NCBI GenBank assembly: GCA_027625915.1
Contig: JANTQA010000074.1
Location: 30,646-94,645, forward strand
Length of the DNA: 64,000 nt
Direction of reading: 5' to 3'
From: Anaeramoeba flamelloides
Taxonomy: Eukaryota > Metamonada > Anaeramoebidae
In this document: positions 46,421 to 57,600 of the stretch, one piece after another
Numbering within the stretch: position 1 is the stretch's first letter
How the letters are laid out: each line of letters starts with the position of its first letter
Notes under the pieces: model-generated
The model's database searches: none
Told to the model about the DNA's origin: nothing
What the model saw: only the letters and a program-made list of their open reading frames with translations
Made by a program: the position numbers and the translations under genes

Positions 46421-47346
46421 TTATGTATCTGATATATTTGATGTTAGTAACTTGATTTCCACTAATTATGTAATGTTTAAAAATTTTGGGTAATTTTTAA
46501 TTTCGGGACACTTTCTTTTCTGTCAAAAGAAAACAAAAAAATATAGTCTTTTACAAAAAAAATCTCAAAAAAAAAAAAAAAAAAAAAATAAGAAATTTTT
46601 TTTTAAAAAAATAGCATTTACTCAGAGGTCAACCATCAAAATGTATTTGTTAAAAAATTTAGAAGGAAAAAGCAGAAAAAACAAAAAAACAAAAATCTAA
46701 ATTTTTTTAAAAAAAGTTCAAAAATTAAAAAAAAAAAAGATTCCAATTCAATACACTAAATAGCAAATTTAGATAAAAGTACTATATATTTTCAAAAAAT
46801 GATATTTGTTTTATGACTAATATTTCAGAAAGTGAAATTTTTACGAGAAATTTTAATTTTTAACAATCATTTTTATAAAATTTTAAAAAAAAATAATTTT
46901 AAAATTTTGTAATAATGTGTTATTGAATGTTAATGTTTTCAATAACACAACATTAAATCTAATGGTTTCAAAAATATATCTTTTGGGAAATTTTAATTGA
47001 CTCAAATTAAAAATTACAATAACGATTAAAAAAAAATAAAAACAAGATCAAATAATTTTTTATACTAGTGATTTTAATAAGAAAAAAAAAATGATTTTTT
47101 ATCACTTTTTGGCAATAATAACCACTAATTTCAAGATATTGGAAAATTGACTTTCTGTTTTATTTAGGTACTATATTGTGAAATGATTTTTTCACACTTA
47201 AAAAAATATTAATTTTGAAAAAATTTTAAAAACACTTGTGATATTAAATTGGATAAAAGTTTTTCAAAATAAATGAAAAAAACAATTTGTCTTGAATTTT
47301 CTGAAAATTAAATAATAGTAGTAAATTGATAAAAGTAATGTAGTGA
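46421..47346. other. Non-coding AT-rich sequence
   Basis: No gene or repeat ends recognised. Confidence 0.5.
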
Positions 47347-48126
47347 ATTAATTTTCAAAAAATTGGATCCAGAATTCTAAGTCGCCTCTTCTTGGGAATG
47401 AACCAACCAAATCTTCTTCTTGGATAATTTCAGATCCACCCTTTGGTTGATTAAAAACGATCTCATTATCTTATAAATCACCTTCATTTATTTCAATAAC
47501 GATTTTGCATTGGTAAGTTTCTATGGTTAATTCCTTTTTTGATTCATTCAAAAGTGTGATCGAAATGGAAAAGATGTCCTCATCATTATCATTACTGATA
47601 AGCAGTTCCCAATAGTATTCATCGTATTCAAAGGGGAGGAGACTTATATTTGGATCTCCTCTTTTCCAGAATTTAGGTAGTATAAATTCGAATTCATTCT
47701 TCTCAATTTTCTCAACACATGGGAATAGATCTGGGTCATCAAAAGTTAGATTCACTTTAAAACTGAATGATTGCTGTAATTCAAAATATCGTATAAAGCC
47801 ACAAGTGGAAAAGTAATTATTCATATCTTGATCAAGATATTCTCAAATAAATATTGGATTTTGTATCGGAATTATTTGGTTTTGTTAAACTGAGGTTCAC
47901 ATTTGATGCATAAATATCATCTTTAAAAACCTTTTTCGAAGATAGATGGATCTTGAGGAAGAATTCCTACGTTTTCAATTTCTCCTTGCTTTCAGATTTA
48001 ATTTGCCAATTGAATCCATCATAAGCAAAAATATCTGAAAAATATTGTTGATTATTATTATTGGGTAACTTTTGTACCAACAATTGGAATGAATTTTGAG
48101 AAGTTTTGGAGACGCTAATACAACTA
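47347..48126 (-). pseudogene. Decayed gene with possible MATH-like repeats
   Basis: On minus, coding sequence starts at the MITE1 boundary (ISVSKTSQNSFQLLVQKL, YFSDIFAYDGFNWQIKSE). It continues in shifted frames (DDIYASNVNLSLTKPNN, then FELQQSFSFKVNLTFDDPD), passes FEYDEYYWELLISND and an in-frame TAA after EINEGDL, and ends with DNEIVFNQPKGG ... DLEFWIQFFEN. Two frame changes or more and at least one stop break it. The 'SDIF..DGF.WQIK' and 'FEYDEYYWELLIS' segments could be two related beta-sandwich units of MATH/TRAF type, but the match is weak. The 5' part is lost beyond the MITE1 and palindrome inserted upstream. Composition (balanced D/E/S, few poly-K runs) differs from flanking junk. Confidence 0.4.
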
Positions 48127-48322
48127 CAGTCAGTTTCACTTTTAAGGCACAAACTTTCAACAAAATTTAAGGCACAAAAAAATCTCAAATTAAGGCACAA
48201 AATTTGGAATTTTTTTTTTACAATTTATTTTTACTAGACTTTGAATTTTGTGCCTTAATTTGAGATTTTTTGTGTGCCTTAAATTTCGTTGAAAGTTTGT
48301 GCCTTAAAAGTGAAACTGACTG
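48127..48322 (+). mobile_element. MITE1 copy, 196 bp
   Basis: Well preserved, TA-flanked; lies between the decayed gene and the palindrome at 48325. Confidence 0.9.
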
Positions 48323-48324
48323 TA

Positions 48325-49190
48325 AAGACCTTTTAAACTTTTTTCATTTTCTTTAAAAGATCTTTTAAACTCTCTTAATTTTTGTAAAACTTCTTTCAAA
48401 CAAACAAAAAAAAAACAAATAACTACTAACAAAAAACACCAAAATTAGTTTGAAACAATAACTACCACTTTCACTCTGGCCCTGCCTAAGACTAGATCTT
48501 ACACTTTTGTTATTCACGAACTCTACTCAATTAAACAATACTCTACCCTATTTACCATACAACCAAATCTTAAAGTTGATAATTTATTCCTAAAATTGCT
48601 TTTAACAACAAATGAAAATTATAATCAAAAATATTTTTTTCAGTACAATTTTCCAATCAAAAACTTGATGGACATATCGATCAAATCTACGTCAAAAGTT
48701 CTCAAACTCCTATTTAAATTGAAATTTGAAAAGAAGAAAATTATCTCCCAAACAGTTGAATATCAAATTTTTTACTTTACAAGAATAGAGAGTTTATTCA
48801 AAAATCTTGAATACTCGACACAGATTTGATCGATATGTCCATCAAGTTTTTGATTGGAAAATTGTACTGAAAATAATATTTTTGATTATAATTTTCATTT
48901 GTGCTAATAGCAATTTTAATAACAAATTATCAACTTTAAGATTTGGTTGTATGGTAAATAGAGGAGAGTTTTGTAAAATTGAGTAGAGTTCGTGAATAAC
49001 AAAGTGTAAGATCTAGTCTTAGGCAGGGCCAGAGTGAAAGTGGTAGTTATTGTTTCAAACTAATTTTAGTGTTTTTTGTTAGTAGTTATTTGTTTTTTTT
49101 TTTTGTTTGTTTGAAAGAAGTTTTATAAAAATTAAGAGAGTTTAAAAGATCTTTAAAAGATCTTTTAAAGAAAATGAAAAAAGTTTAAAA
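48325..49190. mobile_element. Giant palindrome, arms about 365 bp
   Basis: 48325-48690 and 48820-49181 are inverted copies with few mismatches (landmarks CTGGCCCTGCCTAAGACTAG at 48476 and its complement near 49007; GATGGACATATCGATCAAAT at 48667). The 129-bp centre is unique. Outer sequence carries AAAGATCTTTTAAA sub-repeats. Probably a foldback transposon. Confidence 0.85.
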
Positions 49191-49380
49191 GATCTTTAAA
49201 ATGTCTTTTAAAGAAAATGAAGAAAGTTTAAAATGTCTTTAAAGCATCTTTAAAATGTTTTTAAAGCATTTTTAAAAGGTCTTTAAAAAGACTTTTAGGG
49301 ATGGTAGAAATTGCAGGTTTACTTAAAGGAAAGAAAAAAGTTTCACAAGTCGAATGGAACGGTTGTAATAGATCTTTGTT

Positions 49381-49687
49381 TTAATAATATTGTGTGAATA
49401 GTTGATGTTTGATGTATTTTGTGAATAAGAATTTATGTTAATTGGTATTTTAATTGATGTGAATTGTTAGTTATTTGTTTGTTTGTTAATTAAAGATTTA
49501 TTATGGATTGTTCTTTTAGATATGTTGTTATTATTGTTTAAAGTTGTGTATTGATATGTGTGTGTAATTGATGATGTGTTTTTATTTAATTTATTATTTA
49601 AGTATATTGAGGTAGTTGTGTGATGTTGGTGTGATTTTCATCAGGCCATCTAAAGATGGCCTATCATTTCTACTAAAGTAGAAATGA
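49381..49687 (+). ncRNA. C-depleted tract ending in twin TAAA hairpins (copy A)
   Basis: 49381-49638 contains a single C on the plus strand. It is followed by hairpin 1 (GGCCATC/TAAA/GATGGCC, 49644-49661) and hairpin 2 (10-bp stem TCATTTCTAC closing a TAAA loop, 49664-49687). Homologous copies lie at 57601-57960 and 61281-61559. An RNA role is inferred from the structure only. Confidence 0.5.
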
Positions 49688-50560
49688 ATTTAAATTATTC
49701 TTTTCTTTTAAAACAGTGGTAAAAAAATAAAATATAATATAAAAACCAATACTTCAAAAATAATTTCAAAAATATACTGTAACCAAACCAAAGATGTCAA
49801 TACATAAAAAATAATACAAGATCAGATCAATCAACCACATTATTCTGACAAAGATATCAAAATAGAAAATATTTCCAAAAATTTTCGATATAAAAACTTT
49901 TTTTTTTATTTAATAGTCTCTTAAAAATTCTCAAAAACAATTTCCAAAGTTCTAATCCAACTCAAAGGGTATATTATTAAAAAGAGAAAATTTTATTTCA
50001 AAGTAAACCCCGTTCCAAAAATTTCGAAACACCCAAAATCAAAAACAGCCAAAAAAAAAACCCAATTTATTGAATTTTCCCCAAACCTAATATAAAAACT
50101 ACATTTAAGTTACAAGGTATTAATGTTTTTCATAGTAATATTTTTCATCCGAATAAAAGAAAAAAATTTAAAACTCAAAAAATAAAAATCGGTTTTTCAA
50201 AATTTCCAAAATAATGAAACCAGCGGAACAAAAAATGTATTGGTAAATTTGTTGAAATTTCATCAACAATTGTTAATCGATCAAATGATAAGATACCATC
50301 TACCAATTGTATTTGATTTTCCAATTTAACAAACTCAACACTAACCTTCTATCAACCATTGAAAAAAAATTTCGAGATCTAACAAAACAGATTACGTAAC
50401 TGTAAAAAAGGAAATGAAAACAAAACAAAAAAGACAAAAAAATGAATTTCCAAATTTTAAAATCAAAATTCTTTTCCAATTTGAATTTAAAGAACAGTAA
50501 CGATGTTCTTTTCAACTATTTAAACTGTGTCCAAATTTTTGGAATCTAGTTTAGATACTT
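49688..50560 (+). repeat. Downstream part of the twin-hairpin repeat (copy A)
   Basis: 50225-50540 matches copies near 58250-58560 and 61860-62370 (GGTAAATTTGTT, GATCGATCAAATGATAAG, AACACTAACCTTCTATCAA, GTGTCCAAATTT). Confidence 0.6.
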
Positions 50561-50969
50561 TTATAATTATTAACTGGGATTGTTATAAATTGGGGAAATT
50601 TGGCAAATTGAACTTTTATTTTTAAAGTTAAATTTTAATCAATTTTTTGTATTGTTTAGTTGGTTATTTGAGATATTTCTATCGTTTAAATGAAATTACG
50701 ATAAAAATCCGATAAGTAATTGTTGAGTAAATAAATAAAATAAAAACGCCAAAAGTCGGTTTTTACATGTTGTTTGCCAAAGATTTTCTAGTTGGCGAAA
50801 ACTAATTTTTGATAATTCCGATTTTTTCTCGTAAATTTTGATATATATAAGACTTTCCCGATTTCAATATATTTAAATTCTGAATATTTTGGAATTATTT
50901 TGATCAAAAATAAATTTACAAGCACTATTTTATCAAAATTTTTCATAAATAATGTAAAAATATTGATTA

Positions 50970-51165
50970 CAGTCAGTTCCACTTTTAAGCCACAAACTTT
51001 CAACGAAATTTAAGGCACAGAAAAATCTCAAATTAAGGCACAAAATTTGGAATTTATTTTTTTACAATTTATTTTACTAGAATCTGAATTTTGTACCTTA
51101 ATTTAGAATTTTTATTGTGCCTTAAATTTCGTTGAAAGTTTGTGCCTTAAAAGTGGAACTGACTG
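50970..51165 (+). mobile_element. MITE1 copy
   Basis: CAGTCAGTTCCAC ... GTGGAACTGACTG, TA-flanked, in the left palindrome arm. Confidence 0.9.
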
Positions 51166-51575
51166 TAATAATTTGATAATTTTGATTTTTAACATATATT
51201 TAAGACTAGTAAATTTAGTCAATTTGAAATTTTTTTAATCAAAATTATAATTTGATATTTTAGATAACTCAAAAATATGTAATATGTGTCAAAATTTCGT
51301 GAGTAAATTTCAATATTTTGTATATTATTATTATAATTTGAGTGATATTTTGATCAAAAATCAATTTTCAAGCAGTAATTTGTCAAAATTTTTCGATATA
51401 ATGTAAAAATATTGATTATTTATTTGATAATTTTGATTTTTAGGGTATATTTATGACTAGTCTATTAATATTTATCAAAATATTTTGATAAATATTAGAA
51501 GATTTTGAGTTTTTTGAAGTTATAAATTATTATTTTGATGAAAAAATTTCAAATTGACTAAATTTACTAGTCTTA

Positions 51576-51772
51576 TAGTCAGTTTCACTTTTAAGACACA
51601 AACTTTCAACGAAATTTAAGGCACACTAAAAATCTCAAATTAAAGCACAAAATTTAAATTCTAGTAAAAATAAATTGTAAAAAAAAAAATTCGAAATTTT
51701 GTGCCTTAATTTGAGATTTTTTTGTACTTTAAATTTCTTTGAAAGTTTGTGTCTTAAAAGTGAAACTGACTG
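51576..51772 (-). mobile_element. MITE1 copy
   Basis: TAGTCAGTTTCAC (first base changed) ... GTGAAACTGACTG, TA-flanked, in the right palindrome arm. Confidence 0.88.
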
Positions 51773-52774
51773 TAAATATATGTTAAAAATCAAAATTATC
51801 AAATAAATTATCAATATTTTTACATTATATCGAAAAATTTTGACAAAATATTGCTTGAAAATTGCTTTTTGATCAAAATAATTCCCAAATATTCAGAATT
51901 TAAATATATTGAAATCAGGAAAGTCTTCTATATATCAAAATTTTGTTAAAAAATCGGAATTATCAAAAATTAGTTTTCGCCAACTAGAAAATCTTTGGCA
52001 AACAACATGTAAAAACCGACTTTTTACGTTTTTATTTTATTTATTTTCTCAACAATTACTTATCGGATTTTTATCGAAATTTCATTTAAACGATAGAAAT
52101 ATCTCAAATAATCAACTAAACAATACAATAAATTGATTGAAATTTAACTTTTAAAATAAAAGTTCAATTTGCCAAATTTCGCCGTTGCTGTTTTTCGCCA
52201 AATTCAATATTTCTCTTATTAACTTTAAATCCTAAATAAAATAAAATATTCTAAAAAAAAAACAAATCATGGAAGTACAATGTTTGATATTTCCCAAATT
52301 ATCTTCATATTTTAATCTCCAATCAGATTTAAATTTTAAAGTCAGGTTAAATAGTAAATGGTTTAGAATTTGGGAACAAAAAATTTTATTATTTGTTTGA
52401 TTTTTCTTTTTATAATGTAAACCAAAAGAAGAAGAAATTTTTGGAAACGGACCTAAAATCTGAAAACTTGTTATTAAAAAATTTTTGGATTTATAATATC
52501 AGAGATTTTCTAGCCTAGATAATAAATTATGATCAATTTTATAAATTCTACAATAAACAACTCTAACTTTCAAAGATCACTTGTCTATGGATTTTGAACA
52601 TTGAGTTATATTTATTGTTCAATTCACAGGTAGGACAATTTTTTAAACGGGAAAACTCAAAAAAAAACCCACGAATTCCATGCGTTGCGACCGCGTAGAC
52701 TAAAGAATTTTTCGAAAATTCACGTTTAATTGTCGAGATTTCTTTATTTATCTTACTTGACTAAAAAATCTATA

Positions 52775-52972
52775 CAGTCAGTTTCACTTTTAAGGCACAA
52801 ACTTTCAACGAAATTTAAGGCACAAAAAAAAATCTCAAATTAAGGCACAAAATTTGGAATTTAGTAAAATAATTTGTAAAAAAATAAATTCCAAATTATG
52901 TGCCTTAATTTGAGATTTTTATTGTGCCTTAAATTTCGTTGAAAGTTTGTGCCTTAAAAGTGAAACTGACTG
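52775..52972 (-). mobile_element. MITE1 copy
   Basis: CAGTCAGTTTCAC ... GTGAAACTGACTG, TA-flanked. Confidence 0.9.
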
Positions 52973-53557
52973 TAAATTATTGAAACTTAAAAAAAAAAAA
53001 AATATACAAATAACTTTTAAAATAAATAATGATTTATTTTATTTATTTTATTTGGTTTGTAACTTGAAAAAAAACTTAACCTCAAATTTCAACTTTTTAA
53101 TATATTTTGTTATAAAATTAAATAGTTATCAAGAAAAAATTTCTTGATCGATCACAAAAAAAGAAAAGTAAAAACAAAAAAAGATTTTAAAATCTGCTGA
53201 AAAAAAAATATACTTATCAGATTCTATAAACTAAACTGTATTTTGTGGACTATGCTGTAAATTTTTATTCATTGGTTAATTCACTTTTCTCTATCCGTGT
53301 TGGAGTTAATAAATATTATGAGAGAATGAGTGTATGTAATAAAGAAGTTCAATTTAAATTCTTTTAAGAAAAAATAAATGAGGAAATGTCTTATTACTTA
53401 GGTACAGCATTATTTGAATTTTTTTAACAACGAAACAAAAAAATAGTTTTTGTACATTTCTATAGAAGTAATTTTATACAAAATTGTAACTTTACAAAAT
53501 GTAAAAGTAAATTTCAAAAAGGTAAATTAGAAAAAATGAAATTATTTTTTTTGACAA

Positions 53558-53723
53558 CACTACAAAAAATCTCATGACTTTTATCAAGCTTTCAGCCTTT
53601 TCTAACTTTCAAACACTTTCAGACAATTTACAAAACCTTTCAAATACTTTTCAACACTTTTAAAGAGGAAATGCGTTGCAAAAAGTGATAAGCTCTGTTA
53701 AAGTCATGAGATTTTTTGTAGTG
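53558..53723. mobile_element. CACTA-like MITE, 166 bp (MITE2)
   Basis: CACTACAAAAAATCTCATGA left and its complement right; flanks suggest a 2-bp AA duplication. Confidence 0.8.
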
Positions 53724-54389
53724 AAAAGACAATAGGATTCAAAATTGAAATTAACCAATTTGAAATAAAGAATGGTGATAATTTAAGTCGAAAAAATTTT
53801 TTTTTGAGCTCTTAATTCATTTCCAAAATTTTTTTGTGATTTAATTGTCTTACTTATAAGATCAAAAAGAACACTTCTGGGAAAAATAATCACTGATCAC
53901 ATACAAAAGTCATAAATTTTGTAAAAAAAATAAATTTTTTATTTTTTTGATACTTATTACCTTTTCCAAATTTCCCTTCTTAAGTTTTTTTGGGTTCCTT
54001 GGTTTCCTTAGGTTAGTTAGGTTCATTCAGTTCCTTCTCTTTTTGTTTTTTAGGTGTTTGGGAAAGGTAAAAGGAATAAAAAATCATTATAAGAATTGGT
54101 TGACCTGGTCATGACTAACCCAACCAAACTTGTTCATGATCCGATCTAAAATGAATCGACGAGTACTTATACATTTGAACTGAATCCAACGAATGCGATC
54201 TGAAACCGAACCAAAGTGAACCAAATTGAACTTTTCGTACTATCTGTCGATTTTTTACTTGGATTGGGTTTTTGCTGTCGAGTCGGTATCTTGTACTGGG
54301 ATTTTTCGAAAACAAGATTTGGGAAACTTGCACAAAAAAAAAAAGAATAAGCAACTGAAAAAAAAAAATAAAAAAAAAAGCAAAGCAAC

Positions 54390-54800
54390 TAAAAAGAAAA
54401 TTTGGAAAACCAAATCTTATTCTTCAACCCCAGAACTTTATAGATTTAACTCATCTATTAAGTTCTAAATCAAAATTTAATAAAACAGCCTATTTCATTT
54501 GATCTATAGTTGTTCAAATATTTAGAACTCTTTATTAAAACAAATTATGGCGACGATCCAAAAAAAAAAACGACATAAAAAGAAACAACCACCAAACGCT
54601 CAACACTTGGGGCACAAAAAAAACTTTTCACTGAAGTTTTTTCAATTTTCTATTATTTTTTTAACTCTTTCATTTCTTGCTTTTCTTTCTTTTTTTTCTT
54701 GTCTTTGTTTAGAAATAATTTATTCTTTTCATTTTTTAAAGAAAAGATATCCTCTTAACTGTAATCCTGCCTTCATTACGGTTAGGATAAAAAAACACTA
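54390..54800 (+). repeat. Dispersed repeat, copy 2 (empty MITE1 site)
   Basis: Homologous to 45180-45960 but without the MITE1. Frame 54547-54801 (MATIQKKKRHKKK...) lies in it and is not conserved as protein in the other copy. Confidence 0.6.
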
Positions 54801-55084
54801 AATACAATTTTAGATTTTCAGGCAAACAGGAGGTAATTTTGTTGAATAAAATCTGCTAAACAATAAAAAAAAAAAAATTAAATTTTTTGAAGTAAATATT
54901 TTTTTGAATTTTAAAGCTCTTTTTTTTTGTGATCAATAAAAAATATTATTGTAGAAAATAAGTGATTAAATATTCAAAAAGTTGTTTGAATAACCAATCA
55001 ATACAGTTGGAATTAACCTTAAATAATTTCAAAATTCGTTCTTCTTTTCTTCTTATCTAATTAGGGAATTTTTTTTACCTTCAT

Positions 55085-55260
55085 GTTTCAAGCGTTTAAA
55101 ATTTTCAAAAGTTTTAAACGCAAAACCGATTTTTGCTTTTTTTGCGTTTAAAAAATCGAAAATAATACGCTTTCAACGAGTTTTAAACGCAAAACCTCCC
55201 AAACAAACGAAAAAACGCGAATTTCCGTTGAATTTAACGAATTTCAACGCTATTACGTCC
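55085..55260. repeat. TTTTAAACGCAAAA motif cluster
   Basis: GTTTTAAACGCAAAACC occurs at about 55111 and 55180, with inverted GCGTTTAAAA forms at about 55093 and 55143. This is a local C/G-bearing palindromic cluster in otherwise AT-rich DNA. Confidence 0.5.
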
Positions 55261-55344
55261 TACCTGTGTTGTCACATAAATCATTTTGGTTCTTGGAAAT
55301 GCATTGAATTTTCAATTTTTTTTTTTTTTATTTTTATTTTTTTA

Positions 55345-55390
55345 ATTGGTTTCTTTGGTTTCTTTGGTTCCTTTGGTTTCTTTGTGTTTT
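55345..55390 (-). repeat. 9-bp repeat array (GGTTTCTTT)
   Basis: Five imperfect units, the complement of the GGAACCAAA array seen at 32040. Confidence 0.65.
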
Positions 55391-56127
55391 TTTTTTTTTT
55401 GGATTGGACACAAGTTCTCAAGATCTCTAATGAGGTTAATATTTTATCTTTTTTGGATTTTGAATAGAATAGAATCTTCATTATCAAATAATATAAACCA
55501 AAGGTTTTTATTTAATGAGTTTGTTTTTGATAAAATTTTTAAGATGTTTGTATTATTATCAGTAAAATAAAAAATTGATAGTTTCAAGATAAATTGGGTT
55601 GTGGTGGTTTATAAAAGCTTTGAAGATAATGATAATATTTTCAAAGATCTCAGGAAAAGTAAAATTTTATAACATCAAAACTGTATAAATGTAAGTTTTG
55701 TTATTTATTTAAAAAACAAAAAATTAGAATAGTTAAACAACGAGATTGGTAATTGAAAATTTGATGTTTGGGGGTGTTTAAAAAGAGGATTTGGTTGTTG
55801 TAAATCTCACAAATACTGATAAAATGCAATTTATATTTGGCGATTTTTTCCTTATTTTTCCTTTTTGAAATTTTTAAGATCAAGCATTGAATAAAGCATT
55901 TTTTAGAATTCAAGTGTTAAGAAACTCTGTAAAATTAGTTGTTCTTCAAAATATTCTTTGTCTGGGAACTGTTTGATAAAAAAAAGTTCGAAGATATATA
56001 AAAATGGAAATTAAACTCGAAATTTATCAAAATTTATTCTTATTTATCAGTATTTATTCAGCGAGATCTAAGTAAGAAAAGAATGAATTTTTTTGATAAG
56101 AAAATGTAAGAATTGATCTCTACTGGT

Positions 56128-56205
56128 TTCTGTGATTTCTGTGATTTCTGTGATTTCTGTGATTTTGGTGATTGTTATAATTTCAGTGATTTCTATGATT
56201 GTTTA
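56128..56205 (-). repeat. 9-bp repeat array (GATTTCTGT)
   Basis: About eight GATTTCTGT-type units; the equivalent array in copy C is at 59865-59945. Confidence 0.75.
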
Positions 56206-56525
56206 AAGGTCTGTGTTATCTCAAAATACAAAAGAAGTATTGTAAAAATGAAATTTTGGGATTATTTACAATTGTGTGAAAATTGAAAACCATTTGATCT
56301 TTTTTGGGGAATTTGCCATAGTTTATTTTCAACCTGTGTAAGCTCGATTGAAAATAGATTTTTCAATTTTCACCTTTTAAAGTCAAAAATCTCGATAAAA
56401 ATTAAAAAAAATTTGGCATTATTGTTCAAAGATAGGTTCTTTGTTTGTCTTAAACAAAGTCTAAAGGGAGGAAAACAAGGTAAGGTGTTTGGGGTTGTAT
56501 TAAATCCAACATGTAATCCTCATTT

Positions 56526-56700
56526 CAACATAAAAAATCTCATGACTTTTAACAAGTTTACTGCCTATTCTAACTTTCAAACACTTTCAGACAATTTACA
56601 AACCAATTTAAAAACTTTTCAAACACTTTTCAACACTTTGAAGAGGAAATATTTTGCAAAAGTGATAAGCTTTGTAAAAGTCACAAGATTTTTTGTAGTG
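56526..56700. mobile_element. CACTA-like MITE, 175 bp (MITE2)
   Basis: Worn left end (CAACATAAAAAATCTCATGA), good right end (GATTTTTTGTAGTG). The homologous site in copy C (about 60340, CATTTCCGTAAAAC) is empty, indicating a 2-bp TT duplication. Confidence 0.75.
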
Positions 56701-57600
56701 TTCCTAAAAACAAAAATATCATGTTATCTCAAATCAACTGAGGTGAGCTGAAGAAAAAAATAAAATCTTTATTTTAAAAGATAAAAAACACTGATAAATT
56801 TTTGCTAAAATTTTTGATACAGAATCCTCAAATGTAAAATTCCACAAAACCTTTTACCATTGATACTCCAACCCAATTTTGATTGAACACAACAATTCAA
56901 TTTTTTCGAGAGTAACAAGACAAAAAAAAACAAGACAAAAAAAAAACATTATCTCAAAAAAACATAAAAATGAACAAAAGTGTTTGACAAGGAAGATTCG
57001 TTCAAAAAACAAAAACAGAAAAAATAATATCCAGCATAGATGCTAAGGAGAATTTCAATTAAAAACAGAAAGAATCGAAAAAACCAAAGGAACCTCAAGT
57101 AAACAAAAACGAATCAAAGAAACCAAAGGAACCAAAAAAACCAAAGATAAAGTCAGAATTCCTTTTTATGAAATTGTTCTGATTTGTGGTTACAAATTGA
57201 AAATTCATGCAACTTGATGATCAAAACTCAGATATACACGATCTTCAAAAGTTAGAGTCGTTTATCAAGAATGTTTGAAATGATGTTCCTTTTTCAAGTT
57301 CAGGAATCGTGATTATTTTTCAATTTCATTTTTAATGTTTCTTCATAAGGCATTTTTCGAGTTTAACTATGTTAAATTTTTTGTTCATTTTCCATTTCAA
57401 AAAATCGAAATTTTGATCCAATTTGTAGAATATATCTGTTTATAAAATTCCCTTTATATTTTTAATGTGATTGAGTCAAAATTCTTTTAGATGATAATTT
57501 TGTGAATTTCCAAACTATTTTTGAAAAGTTCTCAGTTGAATTTTGTTGTTGTATATAGGTTCACTTTTTTATATTTGTAGTAAATATACGAAATTTTATT

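Larger units (their letters stand above)
50592..52182. mobile_element. Giant palindrome, 1.59 kb, with two MITE1 insertions
   Basis: Arms 50592 to about 51260 and about 51518 to 52182 are inverted copies (GAAATTTGGCAAATTGAAC end; ATAAAAATCCGATAAGTAAT; TTTACATGTTGTTTGCCAAA). Each arm holds one MITE1 at a different site; without them the arms are about 470 bp. Confidence 0.85.
52625..55268. mobile_element. Possible 2.64-kb element with 12-bp inverted ends
   Basis: CACAGGTAGGAC (52625-52636) and its exact complement (55257-55268). Both ends lie next to unusually GC-rich patches (GCGTTGCGACCGCG; CGAAAAAACGCG). No transposase frame and no clear target duplication, so the pairing may be fortuitous. 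Confidence 0.35.

Noticed and set aside
54226-54801. Two plus frames with Lys-rich or hydrophobic content
   Set aside because: They lie in a dispersed repeat whose other copy does not preserve the frame.
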